A stretch of 64,000 nt of DNA from Proteles cristata cristata (GCA_017311185.1 JAESUZ010000771.1:1682001-1746000), one strand, 5' to 3'; positions 45,465-58,027 are shown, counted from the stretch's first letter. Numbers and translations are program-made. Notes: generated from the sequence alone by a model not told the origin.

Positions 45465-45720
45465 GATATATACACATCCGTGTTAGTTATTTACTGCTGT
45501 AAATAAGAAAAAACTCCCCAAACTTAGCAACTTAAAACAACAAAAAACATTTATCTCATACAGTTTCTCTGGATCAGGAATTCAGTTTAAGTGGATAGTT
45601 CTGGCTCTGGTGCAAACTTCCTGTGGTTAAAGCCAAGATGTTGGCCTGAAAGTCTGACTGAGGTTGGAGGATCCACTTCACTCTCAAACATCACCATCAA
45701 TGTGACTCCATTCTAGGCAC
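45465..45720. mobile_element. Ancient interspersed repeat, family not assigned
   Basis: Reads gttagttatttactgctgta, cccaaacttagcaacttaaaa, caacaaaaaacatttatctc, caggaattcagtttaagtgg, ccaagatgttggcctgaaag. This is a familiar mammalian repeat type that I do not name. Confidence 0.55.
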
Positions 45721-47220
45721 TCCCAGTCCATTGTCTTTTGGTTCCATAGTCTAGATCCTCCTAGAAGATAGGATACGATTGGTCCAACCTGGGCCAGGTC
45801 TCTTCCTCTAGACTAAATCAATCTTAGTTAAAAAGCCCCAAGTCCTTCTTCCCCTGGTTCCCTTCTTCTCATCTTTTCTACTCTTCTGCTCACACTAACC
45901 CCCACTTCCCCAATCCATGCCCTCACCCTACCCCAGGCTTCAGACTCCAGGTTCCATTGTGACAGAGGCCCTGGTGGTCATTGTCTTATCATCTTGGTAG
46001 CAGGTGGAGCCTTCTTATAGTACCTGAAATCTAAATAACTTTAGGTCTTGAAGATTTTTGGAGTATAACATTTATAAGACAAACAGCCCTTTGTTCTACT
46101 AATTCATATCACCTCCCACAATTCATTTTTATTCTAAGGACCCATTCCCCAACTAGGGCAAAGATGAACAAGGGGTTTCCACAGCACATATCACTCTTTT
46201 TATCCCCAAGTCTGGGCGAGTGTCTTAGGACTCCTACTTGCTATCTGTAACTGGGAAACACAGGTACAAACTTTCCTGGGAGGAGCATGTGTCACTCCAT
46301 GAAGTAGTCTCTAAATTGTGAGCCTAGAAAGAGAATGTCACTCAGTCACTCAGCAGCCATTCTGCCCCATGGCAGAGGCTGAGGGAAAAACACTAATCAG
46401 TATTGGAGAGGAGGTGGGTAGGGAGTGTGGGGTGGGGATCTCTTAGTCAGCTGTCCTGATCCTATCCTAGAAGAAAGAATTTCTGGAATGTGACAAAGGA
46501 AGTTATATTCAAATTGGTGGGTGATGGCTTCAAGATGAATAATATCTCAGCTATATTTGAGCTCCTCTCAAACATAGAAAATTATGCTGCAAGAAATAGC
46601 ATTTAATCTGAGCTTTAGTCCCTGCCAAGTGAGGCCATTTAAGGATTTTTTTTAAATGTTAAGCCCGCCAGAGCAGATTTGCCCTACCAGCGACAATGGG
46701 GGCAAAGGAGAAAGTGAAAAAATAGGACGGGCTTCTGACACCAAACCTGACTTGGGTACAGCACGGAAAGTCACCTTGGGTGGGGAAAGATGAAGGGATG
46801 AGATGGAGGACCACATAATTAGATTTGGGTTATTGCCAAGGGCCTCATTTTATTTTGAGTGGTGAGTTTGTGGGTGTTTATGACATTACTAAAAGCAACT
46901 AAATAAAAGTAAGTTATAAATGAGGATGAGGAATGGGACAGAAGAGTCACTAAGCCCTCAGCAATTCCGTGTCCCTATCTTCTAAATGGGCTTGTCTTTC
47001 ATGCTTAGAAAATACTCAACTCACAAAAGAGTAAATATCTCCAATGCTATCATGTTTGGGTGTGGAGATTATAAATGTCTCCCCTCATCCCTGTAAGTCC
47101 AGGAGGTCTCAGTTTGGGACAGGCACTTCCTTACTCATAAAATAGCAATATAATAGGGAAATCTCCAGCTTCCTCAACTCCATCGATCCACTTGGTAAAA
47201 ATATCTCTTTAAAATCTTTT
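45721..47220. other. Unassigned, largely unique intergenic sequence
   Basis: No gene seen and no young repeats. Some parts probably belong to ancient elements. Confidence 0.35.
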
Positions 47221-47224
47221 TTGT

Positions 47225-47333
47225 TTTTAAGATTTTACTTTTTTAGGTAATCTCTGAACCCAACGTGGGGCTCAAACCCACAACCCTGAGATCAAGAGTT
47301 GCATGCTCCACTGACTGAGCCAGCCAGGTGCTC
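47225..47333 (-). mobile_element. Old CAN SINE fragment
   Basis: Reverse copy lacking the CT-rich zone: aacccaacgtggggctcaaa, ccctgagatcaagagttgca, actgagccagccaggtgctc. It resembles the older SINEs shared across carnivores rather than the feliform type. Confidence 0.8.
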
Positions 47334-48298
47334 TCCCTTTAAAGTCTTCAAGTATTTACACATATGTAGTTGCCATGGTGTGAGTTTAAGTGATGGTCAA
47401 AGTGAGGTGAATAGACCCAGAATCTGGAGCTCCCATGAGTTTTCAACTTAGAAATGATTGAGAAAGACTGAAACACCAGTTATTCAGTAAATATACAAAG
47501 AAGGTCACTTTCATTTGGCTTAAGCAAAAAACCAAAACAAAACAAAACACAAACAGGTAAAGGACATTTAATGGGTGGTGAGTAAACTATAGGGCCAGAC
47601 ATAATCTGTACCCTGGCCATCAGAACAAACATGGGTTGTGTCTGATATGCATGGAGCCCCAGGCTGGGTGTTAAAATGGGTGCAAAAATGAATGAGTCGG
47701 GGCCTGCCCTCAATGAGATTGAGTCTCATAGGGGAGACAGATCCATGCCAATAGCTATTTTATACAGAAACACAAAATCCGACGTAGACTTCAAAAAAGG
47801 CAGGGGAAAGGGGTGGCAAAGAATGTAGAGTGAGAAGGGAGGATTTGAATAGTTTGAGAATTTGCCCCTTGTGCTGGGGCCTGGAGGAAAAGCCAGGCAG
47901 AGAGTCACTGGAGAAGTTCCTGAGTGACTGGCTTAGAGAAGACACAGGGATACTGTATGCTTGAAGGCTTAGAAAGGGTGGCTGAGAAGGAGCAAGAACA
48001 AGGGGCATGAGGAAGGGCAGTCTGAGTCACACTCCTGGGCTTTCCAGAAAGATGAGGTTCATGTGGAAAAAGTGATAGAAAGGCTGGGCACAGATGCTCA
48101 GTCAGATGCTCCTGAGGAGAAAAGCAAGAGCTGCAGCAGCCCTGGGACCCGCCACCCGGGGAGACCGTGTCTGGAGAGGCAGGTCTGGTGTAGGTAGGAG
48201 GCTTCCTGGTTGGAGAACCAAATCAGTGGCTGGGTCAGGATACTGTAGGGAGGTGCTGCAAGGGATGTGAGAAAGTATAGATAATAGTGAGCAGTGGT
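47334..48298. other. Unassigned intergenic sequence
   Basis: No supported gene. 47640-47760 (gagccccaggctgggtgtt ... gggcctgccctcaatgag) resembles part of an ancient repeat. Confidence 0.3.
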
Positions 48299-48505
48299 TA
48301 GGGACAAAGATCTGGAATCCAACTTCTGCATTCATATCCCAGATTTCCCACTTCCTAGCTCCTTGATCTTGGATGAAAATGCAAACTCTTCCTCAGATTG
48401 CTCATCTGTAAAATGTGCACAGTAAAATCACCCACTTCTTAGAACTGTGATGGGCAGGAAATGAGTTGACAAGTATATTGCACACAGCTAGTAGTCATCG
48501 ATGTT
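48299..48505 (+). mobile_element. MIR SINE (forward)
   Basis: Reads gggacaaagatctggaatcc, cccacttcctagctccttgat, ttcctcagattgctcatctg, taaaatgtgcacagtaaaatc, aaatgagttgacaagtatat. Confidence 0.75.
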
Positions 48506-48590
48506 AGCTAAGGTTATTCTCTAGGCATTTGACGTGAGTGCCCAGCCTATCCTCTCTATTCCCACTGATTTTTTAAAAAATCTATTGCAC

Positions 48591-48791
48591 TTTTTAAAAG
48601 TCTTTTTGTTTTATTTTGAGAGAGCACATGAGCAGGGAAGGGGCAGAGAGAGAGAGAGGGAGAGAGAGAATCCTGAGCACGTTGACAGCGTGGAGCCCAA
48701 CGTAGGGCTAGAACTCACAAAACCATGAGATCATGACCTGGGCTAAAACCAAGAGTTAGACACTTAACTGACTGAGCTATCTGGGCACCTC
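48591..48791 (-). mobile_element. CAN SINE, older
   Basis: Reverse copy with variant middle (CAGCGTGGAGCCCAACG). Flanks aaaaaatctattgca and caaaaatccattcta look like a decayed TSD. Confidence 0.9.
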
Positions 48792-48854
48792 CAAAAATCC
48801 ATTCTATTCTAATTCTGGGCCAAGTCATTCAATTGGTCAATATATGGACTCCTG

Positions 48855-49075
48855 GGATGCCAAGGTGGTTCACTTAATTAAGTGTCTGACTCTTGATTTT
48901 GGTTCAGGTCATGATCTCAGTCATGGGATCAAGCTCTGCATTGGGCTCTGTGATGACAGCATACAACTCGCGTGGGATTCTCTCTCTCTTCCTCTCTCTC
49001 TGCCCCTCCCCTGCTTGTGCATTCTCTCTCTCTCTCTCTCTCTCAAAATAAGTAAATAAACATTAAAAAAAAAAA
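48855..49075 (+). mobile_element. CAN SINE, older
   Basis: Head GATGCCAAGGTGGTTCAC and a (CT)n zone at 49023-49044. Flanks atggactcctg (48844-48854) and tgggactcctg (about 49077-49087). It faces the SINE at 48591-48791. Confidence 0.9.
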
Positions 49076-49087
49076 GTGGGACTCCTG

Positions 49088-50523
49088 AGGCCAGTGGGCT
49101 GGGGCTCAGTCTCTCTGTGGATCCATTAGTGCTTTTTAGTTCTATATCAAAAATGAAGCACACCCCAGGACAGACCCATAGTGGGGGGTGGAGGTCAGGC
49201 ATTGGAAAGCAGATACCATCCTTGGTCATGAGAGGCCCTGTAGGAAAAGCAGGAGTGGGCAGGAGCCTTATCTCCCCATTGAACAATCACTTTGGACCCC
49301 ACTACTCCCACCATTCTTAAATGCTCTAAAATACGGAGAGTCATGAAATGCGTTCAATCACAGATCTCAGTCCCTCTTCTTTCCATCCACCTTCCCACCT
49401 CCTCCAGCCCCTCCCTCAAAGCTGACACCCCAAAGAAGAGAGTCTTGACATTCCTACTGCTCTGGAGAAGGCTCAGCCTCTGATAACACAAGAAACATGA
49501 GGCTCTTCTTGAAGGCAGCAGAGCCACCAGGCAGCTCGGGAGCTCTGAGGCGAAGGCGCTGGCAGCAGGCAGCCTGCGGCAGCCTATATATGGAGCTGCC
49601 AGGAAAGTGACTGTTTCCAGGGTGAGCTGACACAGCCGTTCAGGAAACGAGCAACTCAGAACTTAGCAACGTAATTGAAGCCTGCCAGGCTCACCTCTCA
49701 CATCTCCACCCCCAGCCCAGCTCCTGCTCTGCATGGGGCTGCTTTGGAGGATTTGCTACTGGCGCCCAATAGCTGGGTGAATTCTGCTCACATGTGTTTC
49801 CCAAACAGCCCTGGGGGAAGCCTAGGTCTTCCACGGGAGTGGGAGTTGGGGGCTCAACAACAGGGCTTCGGTGGTGGAAGTAACAGCCACCAAGTAAGAC
49901 AGGGACATAAGAGTGGAAGAAGACAGCACAAAGGCACTGTCCAGGGAAGTGAACCAGTCCAAATTTTCCCATTTGGAAATGGAAAATGTGTGCTGGGAGT
50001 AGTGACTGGTTCTTCTCTTAATCACTATCATTAAAACAAAGCAACCATAAAAGAAATGGCAGATTAAACAAGAGAAATGAAGGAATCCAGGAACTTCCAG
50101 GACACATTTATGAAGATACAGTGAACTCCTGGGTCCTCATTCCTCATTAAAATTTGCCCACATCAATTCCCAGAATACTTCCTACCTTAACCCGCATGAT
50201 GGCAAAATGGCCCCTGCATGAGGTAGCTCAATGGGGCTCTGTTCTCTCCTCTCCAGAATGATGACCCAGTGGCAATGGTCACAAAAACCAGGAAAGATCC
50301 TGATACAGGCAGCCAAGTCAAAAAAGATTTGCTTTGACAGAAGTCTAAAATTAGCATGGAGAAGAAATGGTCAAGAAAGGCCTATCAAGAAAGAGAGAGA
50401 GAGAGATTGGGACCTCCAAAGCCAGAATGTGTCAGGGCTCCTAGCGCCAGCCGTGAAAGCCAATCCTGGCCACCCAGGGCCTTTGAAGAGAGACTTCTTC
50501 GGTGTAGAGCCAGAAACCACCTT
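49088..50523. other. Unassigned, largely unique intergenic sequence
   Basis: No supported gene. A GC-richer block at 49500-49700 contains TATATATGG at 49585-49593 and a CAGGGTGAGC donor-like string 25-35 bp further on. An open stretch at 49675-50034 begins with TTG and has no recognisable family. Confidence 0.4.
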
Positions 50524-50537
50524 GAAATAACCTCCAG

Positions 50538-51481
50538 GGAAAAGATAGTTGCAAATGACATATCAGATAAAGGGTTAATATCCCATCTATAAGGAACTCA
50601 CCAAACGCCACACCTGAAAAACAAACAACCCAGTGAAGAAATGGGAAGAAGATATGAACAGACCCTTCTAAAAAGAGGACATCCAGATGGCCAACAGACA
50701 CATGAAACGATGCTCAGCATCCCTCCTCATCAGCGAAATACAAATCAAAACCACACTGAGATACCACCTCACACCAGTCAGAGTGGCTAAAATGAGCAAA
50801 TCAGAGAACTCGAGATGCTGGCGAGGATGTGGAGAAACGGGCACCCTCCTACACTGTTGGTGGGAATGTAAACTGGTACAGCCCCTCTGGAAAACAGTGT
50901 GGAGGTTCCTCAGGAAACTAACACTAGAACTCCCCTATGACCCAGCAATAGCACTGCTAGGAATTTACCCAAGGGATACAGCAATGCTGAGGCATAGGAG
51001 CACATGTACCCCAATGTTCATAGCAGCACTCTCCACAATAGCCAAAACATGGAAAGAGTCTAAGTGTCCATCCACGGACGAATGGATCAAGAAGCTGTGG
51101 TTTCTCTATATCATGGAATACTCCATGGCAATGAGAAAGAATGGAATCTGGCCATGTGGAGGAACATGGATGGACCTTGAGGGTGTTATGCTGAGCGAAA
51201 TAAGTCAGGCAGAAAAGGACAGCTACCATATGTTTACACGTATAGGAGGGTTAGGAGGAACTTAATGGAGGACCATGGGGGAGAAGAAGGGGAGAAATGG
51301 TGGGGGAAAGAGAGAGAGGTAAACCACGAGAGACTCTTGAATGCTGAGAACAAACTCATGGCTGTGGGAGGGAGGGGAGACATGGGCATGGAGGAGGGCA
51401 CTTGTGGGGATGAGCATTGGGTGTTATATGGAAACCAACTTGACAATAAACTATTTGTAAAAACAAAAAAAATTAAAAAAA
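50538..51481 (+). mobile_element. 5'-truncated feliform L1 (3' end)
   Basis: Begins near the ORF2 C terminus and holds a 192-codon open stretch (50687-51265) with the cysteine motif [18 protein letters not shown], then the 3' UTR and A-tail. TSD gaaataacctccag at 50524-50537 and 51482-51495, a perfect 14 bp. Confidence 0.95.
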
Positions 51482-51495
51482 GAAATAACCTCCAG

Positions 51496-51614
51496 TGTCC
51501 CCCCCCTTTTTTTCCTCTTCATTGTAACAAAGATACATTTGATTTAGTAGACGTTTGTCTCAGTATTTAAATATTTTTTTGTCTTGATGTGGCCTAGTTT
51601 AACTCTTCTTTTTC
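51496..51614. other. Short unassigned stretch
   Basis: C-rich then T-rich run near 51498-51515. No feature seen. Confidence 0.3.
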
Positions 51615-51631
51615 TATCCACATCCTATTTC

Positions 51632-51840
51632 TTTTTTTTTTTTTTTTCTAGGAGAGAGAGAGAGACAGTGTGAGCAGGGGAGGGTCAGAGAGAGAGGGAG
51701 TGACAGACTCTGAAATAGGCTCCAGGCTCTGAGCTGGCAGTCAGTACAGAGCCCGATGCGGGGCTCGAACCCACGAACCGTGAGATCATGACCTAAGCGA
51801 AAGTCGGTCGCTTAACCGACTAAGCCACCCAGGCGCCCCC
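51632..51840 (-). mobile_element. CAN SINE, derived subtype
   Basis: Near-consensus reverse copy. TSD tatccacatcctatttc at 51615-51631 and 51841-51857, a perfect 17 bp. Confidence 0.96.
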
Positions 51841-52044
51841 TATCCACATCCTATTTCATTGCTTCTTTTTCTAATTTTCAGTCTTCTCATTCTACCTTCC
51901 CTCTATTATTTTCCCTTAATTCACACCATAGGTATTAAACTTTATTGTTCAGAAAACTATTGGCTTCTATATGGTAGCCTTTCTGTTTACACTTTTAAAT
52001 CTTTTAAAAATCTGCCTTTTCTTTAATTTCCTGCATTTTTCTTT

Positions 52045-52250
52045 TTTAAAAAATATTTTATGTTCATTTTTTATTGAGACAGGGAGAAACAGCACAAGTA
52101 GGGGAGGGGCAGAGAAAGAGGGAGACACAGAATCCAAAGCAGGCTCCAGGCTGTGAGCTGTCAGCAAAGCATGGGGCTCGAACTCAAACTGTGAGATCAA
52201 GACCTAAGCTGAAGTCGGACACTTAACCGACTGAGCCACCCAGGCGCCCC
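52045..52250 (-). mobile_element. CAN SINE, basal subtype with small deletion
   Basis: Reverse copy. TSD tcctgcatttttcttt at 52029-52044 and tcctgcatatttcttt at 52251-52266. Confidence 0.94.
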
Positions 52251-52597
52251 TCCTGCATATTTCTTTAAAACATTACTTGTTTAGATATTTACAGATTTAA
52301 TTTCTATTGCATTTAGTTTTAGCTCGATGTTTTATTCTTAAGAGTTTTTTTTATAAAAAGTTATTATTAACTGTATCAATTATGTTTCAGAGCAGGAATG
52401 TGGCAGATTGTACTTCCTAAAAAAGGCCACAATATTTTCATCCCACATGCTCTTCCAGAACTTTACTGCTCTTCCATCAAGAGGAGGCATCTAAGTCCCA
52501 TTTCCTGGAACCTGGGTGAGTCTTTGTGACTGTCTCAACTCCTACGGTATGGTTGAAGTAATGCTATGCCACTCCTGAAGGTAAATGATAACGATGA

Positions 52598-52598
<1 letters not shown>

Positions 52599-52642
<44 letters not shown>
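52599..52642. repeat. (CA)n microsatellite
   Basis: Twenty-two uninterrupted CA units. Confidence 0.97.
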
Positions 52643-52645
<3 letters not shown>

Positions 52646-52874
52646 CATCTTGGATCCCAGCCACTATGCAGTGAGGAGAGGCCCACATGACTAGGAAGCA
52701 AGCAATTCAGCTGACAGCCAACACCACTTTGCCCTCCTGGAAGTAGATGGTCCCGTCTTCAGATGAGCCCCTCTAATTTACAAGGTAGGGAACAGAGATG
52801 AGCTTTCCCTGACAAGCAAGCCTTGCCCAAATCACAGATTTGTGAACAATAAGAAATGATTGTTGTTGTTTAAA

Positions 52875-53070
52875 AAAAATTTTTTTAAATGTTTATTTAT
52901 TTTTGAGAGACAGAAAGATAGAGCATGAGTGGGGGAGGGGCAGAGAGAAGGAGACACAGAATCCAAAGCAGGCTCCCATGGAGCCCAATGCAGGGCTCAA
53001 ACTCAAAAACTAAGATCATGACATGAGCTGAAGTCAAACGCTTAACCGACTGAGCGACCCAGGGGCCCCA
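52875..53070 (-). mobile_element. CAN SINE, basal subtype with deletion
   Basis: Reverse copy missing part of the GACAGCTCAGAGCC region. Flanks attgttgttgtttaaa (52859-52874) and attattgccgttttaaa (53071-53087) form a decayed TSD. Confidence 0.92.
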
Positions 53071-53087
53071 ATTATTGCCGTTTTAAA

Positions 53088-53880
53088 CCACTAAGTTTCA
53101 GGTGGTTTGCTATGTAGCAATAAAATAACCAAAACAAAGAAATAGAAACTGCCTTAGGCATTTTAAAGAGGAAGAGGTTTATTAGAGGATATTGGATACT
53201 CACGAAATGTTTGGAAGGGCTGGAATGAACCCCAGAATGTAAATTATTGAGCTCAAAAACACTACAGAAAATATAATCTAGGAATGAAGTAGGAAGTTCC
53301 TACTGGCCAACACACCTGCCTTTCAATGCCTAAGAAGCCAAGGATTGCACACCAGACACTGTTGTGGGAAAACCTGTGTCTCCTTGACGTGACTTGGCAG
53401 CAGAAAAACAACTCAAAGAGGCATGAAGATGATTTCTGCCTCACGCCCGCCTTCTGAATCTCACACCACTACTTGGCATTATGTAATTTGCATTCTGAAT
53501 TCTAGCTGCAAAGGAGTCTGAGACCCAGCCCATTTCAGCTTCCTGGCCTTTGCAATATAGGGAAGCCCTTAAAGGCAGGGTGAAATACAGATTGAGCAAT
53601 CAGCCGAAAGTCGCCCAAACATAAAAACTATATTTTTATTTCATTTTTCATCTCCTTCTCTTCTCCATCTTTATTACTTTGCTCTTCATGATTTGTTTTT
53701 ATACTGGGGAGGAGAATTAATGGGTGTAATCATGATCGCACTGAGGAGAGTGCATCCTCTACACAGGGGCGATCAGAGTCTTCTGCACCCAGGTGCACCT
53801 GCAGGACCCATCTGGTCTCTCCTAATTAATAACATCCATATTTTCATACTCATAAAAATTTAATGGGCTGGACATTCATA
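53088..53880. other. Apparently unique intergenic sequence
   Basis: No gene seen. 53480-53860 has no recognisable repeat and carries a cluster of transcription-factor-like motifs, discussed in the findings. Confidence 0.4.
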
Positions 53881-54906
53881 CTGTTCTGCAATTTTTGTTA
53901 TAATATATCAAAACACCTAGAAAGTATATATGAGATATGTATTATATGTAACAGTCTGTATATAAGGTATAACATCCCATTTTTAACAACTACAAGTTTC
54001 CCAATGGCAAGAATTATTGTAATTATTTAATCTTCTGATTGATATATAGCTTGTTTCAAATGTTTTTCTGCTACAATGAATGTCGTCAGGAATCTTCATT
54101 CACATCTACATTGTGGGAAGTTTGGTTTGGAATAGATTCTGGAAGTGTAGCTGTTGAGTCAAAGGGAATTTCTATTTATATCTTTATGTTTAAATGCACT
54201 CTTATTGTTTAAAAATCCAAAAAAGGAGTTATATAAAGTGAAATACAGAAATTCCTCCACATATATTTCCCCAGTTATACACTCAACAGTTTAATGTATG
54301 TCCTTCAAGATCCTGGTCGCACTCCAGAAACATGTAAATATAATTTTTTCTCAAAACATGGGACCATTTTATGTTTATTTTCTAGGCTGCCTTTAAACCT
54401 AACAATATAATAAAATTAAATGTATAATAATAAATATTATCTAAATAACTTTCTGTTTAGATACACCTCATTCTTTTTTAATACCAGTTCTGATTATTAT
54501 TAACCTTTCAACACTTGCTTATCTGAAGAGTAAAAATCTTTATCTCTTACATCTTGTTGTTTGATTTGCATTTTTTATTAGTAATGAGGTTGAACATCAT
54601 TTTATCTCTTTATTATTTGTATTTTTCCTTCTTCAAGTTGCCTATCATATCTTCTGGCTATTTCTCTATTGATTTGTTTGTCTCCTTAAGATACTTGTAA
54701 GTACTCTTTCAATATTAGCCATGTCTGTTATATGCAGAAAGATATTTTTCTCCAAAACTTTGCTTTGTTTTAGATTTCTTTATGGCTTTTATCAAACATC
54801 AAAATTTTTCACATAGGCAAAGTTGCCAGTCTTTCTAATGTGGCTTCTGAGTCTTCTGCTTGCAAAGACCTTCCTCATCCCAAGATTATAAAAATATTCT
54901 CCTACA

Positions 54907-55114
54907 GGGGCGCCTGGGTGGCTTAGTCGGTTAAGCGTCCGACTTTCGCTTAGGTCATGATCTCGCGGTTCGTGGGTTCGAGCCCCGCGTCGGGCTCTGT
55001 GCTGACTGCCAGCTCAGAGCCTGGAGCCTGTTTCAGTCTGAGACTCCCTCTCTCTCTGACCCTCCCCTGCTCACGCTGTCTCGCTCTCTCTCCTAGAAAT
55101 AAATAAATAAATAA
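54907..55114 (+). mobile_element. CAN SINE, derived subtype
   Basis: One of the cleanest copies, with an intact TGGGTTCGAGCCCCGCG B-box region. TSD aaaatattctcctaca at 54891-54906 and 55115-55130, perfect. Confidence 0.96.
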
Positions 55115-55175
55115 AAAATATTCTCCTACATATGTTTTACTATATTATTGCTTTAGGTTTGTTATTACATTTTTA

Positions 55176-55212
55176 TTCTTATTTATTTTTTATTTTTAAA
55201 ATGTTTGTCTTT

Positions 55213-55250
<38 letters not shown>

Positions 55251-55403
55251 ACAAGCTGGAAAGGGGCAGAGCAAGGGACAGGGGACCTGAAGCAGGCTCT
55301 GTGCTGACAGCAGAGAGCCCAATATGGAGCTCAAACTCATGAACTGTAAGATCATGACGTGAATTGAAGTTGGATGCTTAGCCAGCTGAGCCACCCAGGC
55401 GCC
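55176..55403 (-). mobile_element. CAN SINE, tandem pair (left)
   Basis: Reverse copy with a (GA)n run at 55217-55248. It abuts the next SINE with only T/A-rich sequence between. Outer flanks gttattacattttta (55161-55175) and gttgttacattttta (55613-55627) bracket the pair. Confidence 0.9.
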
Positions 55404-55611
55404 TTTATTTTTATTTTTTTTAATGTTTATTTATTTATTTTTAAAATAAAGAGAGGGGTGAGGGAGGGACAGAAAGAGAGGGAGACAGAATCGGAAGCAG
55501 ACTCAGAGCTGTCAACTCACAGCCTAATGCAGGGCACGAACCCACAAACCATGAGATCATGACCTGAGCCAAAGTCAGATGCCCAACACACCAAGCCACC
55601 CAGGCACACCC
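55404..55611 (-). mobile_element. CAN SINE, tandem pair (right)
   Basis: Reverse copy ending CCACCCAGGCACACC. It shares the outer TSD with its neighbour, so one of the two entered the other's end. Confidence 0.9.
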
Positions 55612-56026
55612 TGTTGTTACATTTTTAATACATCTTGAATTTGTTTTTGACTATCTGATAAAATATGTATTCTACTTTTTCCTACAGGTCTACCCAGATC
55701 TCTCAGTGCCACTTATTCAACAATCTAAATTTTGCTATTTATGTGAAATTCTACTTTTATCACATTCTAAATTCCTTATATAAGTGGGTTGGTTTCTTGA
55801 CTATTCCATTACTCCATCTGAGTATCCCTCGCTCTAGCACTACATTATTTTAACAGATTTTTATATTTAAAACTTAAAAAACATTAGTCATAATGATAAA
55901 AATTATCTTATTGTTCTTTCATATTCTTCCAAACATTCTTCAAGATTAATTTGTCAAACTGCACCCCAATTCCTAAAAATCCCCACACCTTACTGGCCTT
56001 TTTTTACATTCACGGGTGCACTTTTA

Positions 56027-57514
56027 TTTATTTAATAGTTTATTGTCAAGTTGGCTTCCATATAATACCCAGTGCTCATCCCCAATAGTGCCCTCCTCCA
56101 TGCCCATCACCCCCCTTCCCCTCCCCACTACCCCCATCAGCCCTCAGTTCATTTTTCAGCATTCAAGAGTTTCTCATGGTTTGCCTTTCTCCCTTCCCCC
56201 AACTATTTTTCCCTTTCTTCTCCCCCATGGTCCTCCGTTAAGTTCCTCCTAATCCACCTATACGTGCAAACATATTATATTTGTCCTTCTCTGCCTGACG
56301 TATTTCACTCAGCATAACACCCTCAAGGTCCATCCATGTTGCTACATATGGCCAGATTCCATTCTTTCTCATTGCCATGTAGTATTCCATGGTATAGAGA
56401 AACCACAGCTTCTTGATCCATTCGTCCGTGGATGGACACTTAGGCTCTTTCCATGTTTTAGCTATTGTGGAGAGTGCTGCTATGAACATTGGGGTACATG
56501 TGCTCCTATGCCTCAGCATTTCTGTATCCTTTGGGTAAATTCCTAGCAGTGCTATTGCTGGGTCATAGGGGAGTTCTAGTGTTAGTTTCCTGAGGAACCT
56601 CCACACTGTTTTCCAGAGGGTCTGTATCAGTTTGCATTCCCACCAACAGTGCAGGAGGGTGCCCGTTTCTCCACATCCTCGCCAGCATCTCGAGTTCTCT
56701 GATTTGCTCATTTTAGCCACTCTGACTGGTGTGAGGTGGTATCTCAGTGTGGTTTTGATTTGTATTTCACTGATGAGGAGGGATGCTGAGCATCGTTTCA
56801 TGTGTCTTTTGGCCATCTGGATGTCCTCTTTTTAGAAGGGTCTGTTCATATCTTCTTCCCATTTCTTCACTGGGTTGTTTGTTTTTCGGGTGTGGAGTTT
56901 GGTGAGTTCCTTATAGATTTTGGATATTAACCCTTTATCTGATATGTCACTTGCAACTATCTTTTTCCATTCCATTGGTTGCCTATTAGTTTTATGGATT
57001 GTTTCCTTTGCCATGCAGAAGCTTTTTATCCTGAAGAGGTCCCAAAGTTCATTTTTGCTCTTGATTCCCTTGCCTTTGGGGATGTGTCAAGTAAGAAATT
57101 GCTGCAGTGGAGGCCAAGGAGGTTGTTTCCTTCTTTCTTCTCTAGGGTTTTGATGGTTTCCTGTCTCATATTCAGGTCCTTTATCCATTTTGAGTTTAGT
57201 TTTGTGTATGGTGTGAGAAAATGATCTAGTTCATTCTTCTGCATGTTGCTGTCCAGTTCTCCCTGCACCATCTGTTAAAGAGGCTGTCTTTTTCCCATTG
57301 GATACTCTTTCCTGCTTTGTCAAAGATCAGTTGGCTGTACGCTTTTGGGTCCATATCTGAGCTCTCTATTCTATTCCATTGGTCTATGTGTCTGTTTTTG
57401 TGCCAATACCATACTGTCTTGATGATGACAGCTTTGTAGTAGAGGCTAAAGTCTGGGATGGTGATGCCTCCCGTTTTGGTTTTCTTCTTCAATATTATGT
57501 TGGCTATTCAGGGT
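56027..57514 (-). mobile_element. 5'-truncated feliform L1 (3' end)
   Basis: T-rich tail at the left, 3' UTR, then ORF2 C terminus on the minus strand: open 192 codons (56816-56238) with the cysteine motif, then further open pieces to 57492 split by frameshifts. TSD cacgggtgcactttta at 56011-56026 and catgggtacattttta at 57515-57530 (three differences), so it is older than the 50.5 kb copy. Confidence 0.93.
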
Positions 57515-57884
57515 CATGGGTACATTTTTAGACTCCCTATTCTATTACATTTCTCTAATACTTGTGATAATACTACACTATTTACCCTAAATTTATAAGT
57601 TGTCTTGATATTTAATAGCAAGCAATGATTCCCTCCCCCATCCTTATTCTTTTCAAAAAGCACATTAACTGCTCTTTGTTCTTTGCATTTTCATAAATAT
57701 CTTATAATCAACTTGTCAAGAACCACCACAAAAATATTAATATTTCATTTGTTTACACTATCAATGAATTTGGGCGGGTCAGTTCTCACTATTTCTTAAT
57801 TTTCAATACATGAAAATAATAGATCTTTCCATTTAGTTAACACTTTGTATAATATCTTTCAATAAAATGTTATCAATTTCTTTA

Positions 57885-58027
57885 AAATATATATATATTT
57901 ATAAATAAATAAAAATATAAATAAAAATATAAATATATATTTTTTTTAAAAATATATATATATTATATATAAATATAAATATATATATATATACAGAGAA
58001 TATATATATATATATATATATTTTTTT
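57885..58027. repeat. (TA)n / AT-rich microsatellite grown from a SINE tail
   Basis: About 140 bp of almost pure A/T with several TATATA runs, lying exactly between the outer SINE's TSD and its body. Confidence 0.9.

Noticed and set aside
49675..50034. 119-codon open frame
   Set aside because: It begins with TTG, the composition is biased by local GC, and there is no family resemblance.
29919..52642. Regularly repeated short units (CA runs) as a CRISPR-like array
   Set aside because: They are simple microsatellites without spacers, in a mammalian genome.
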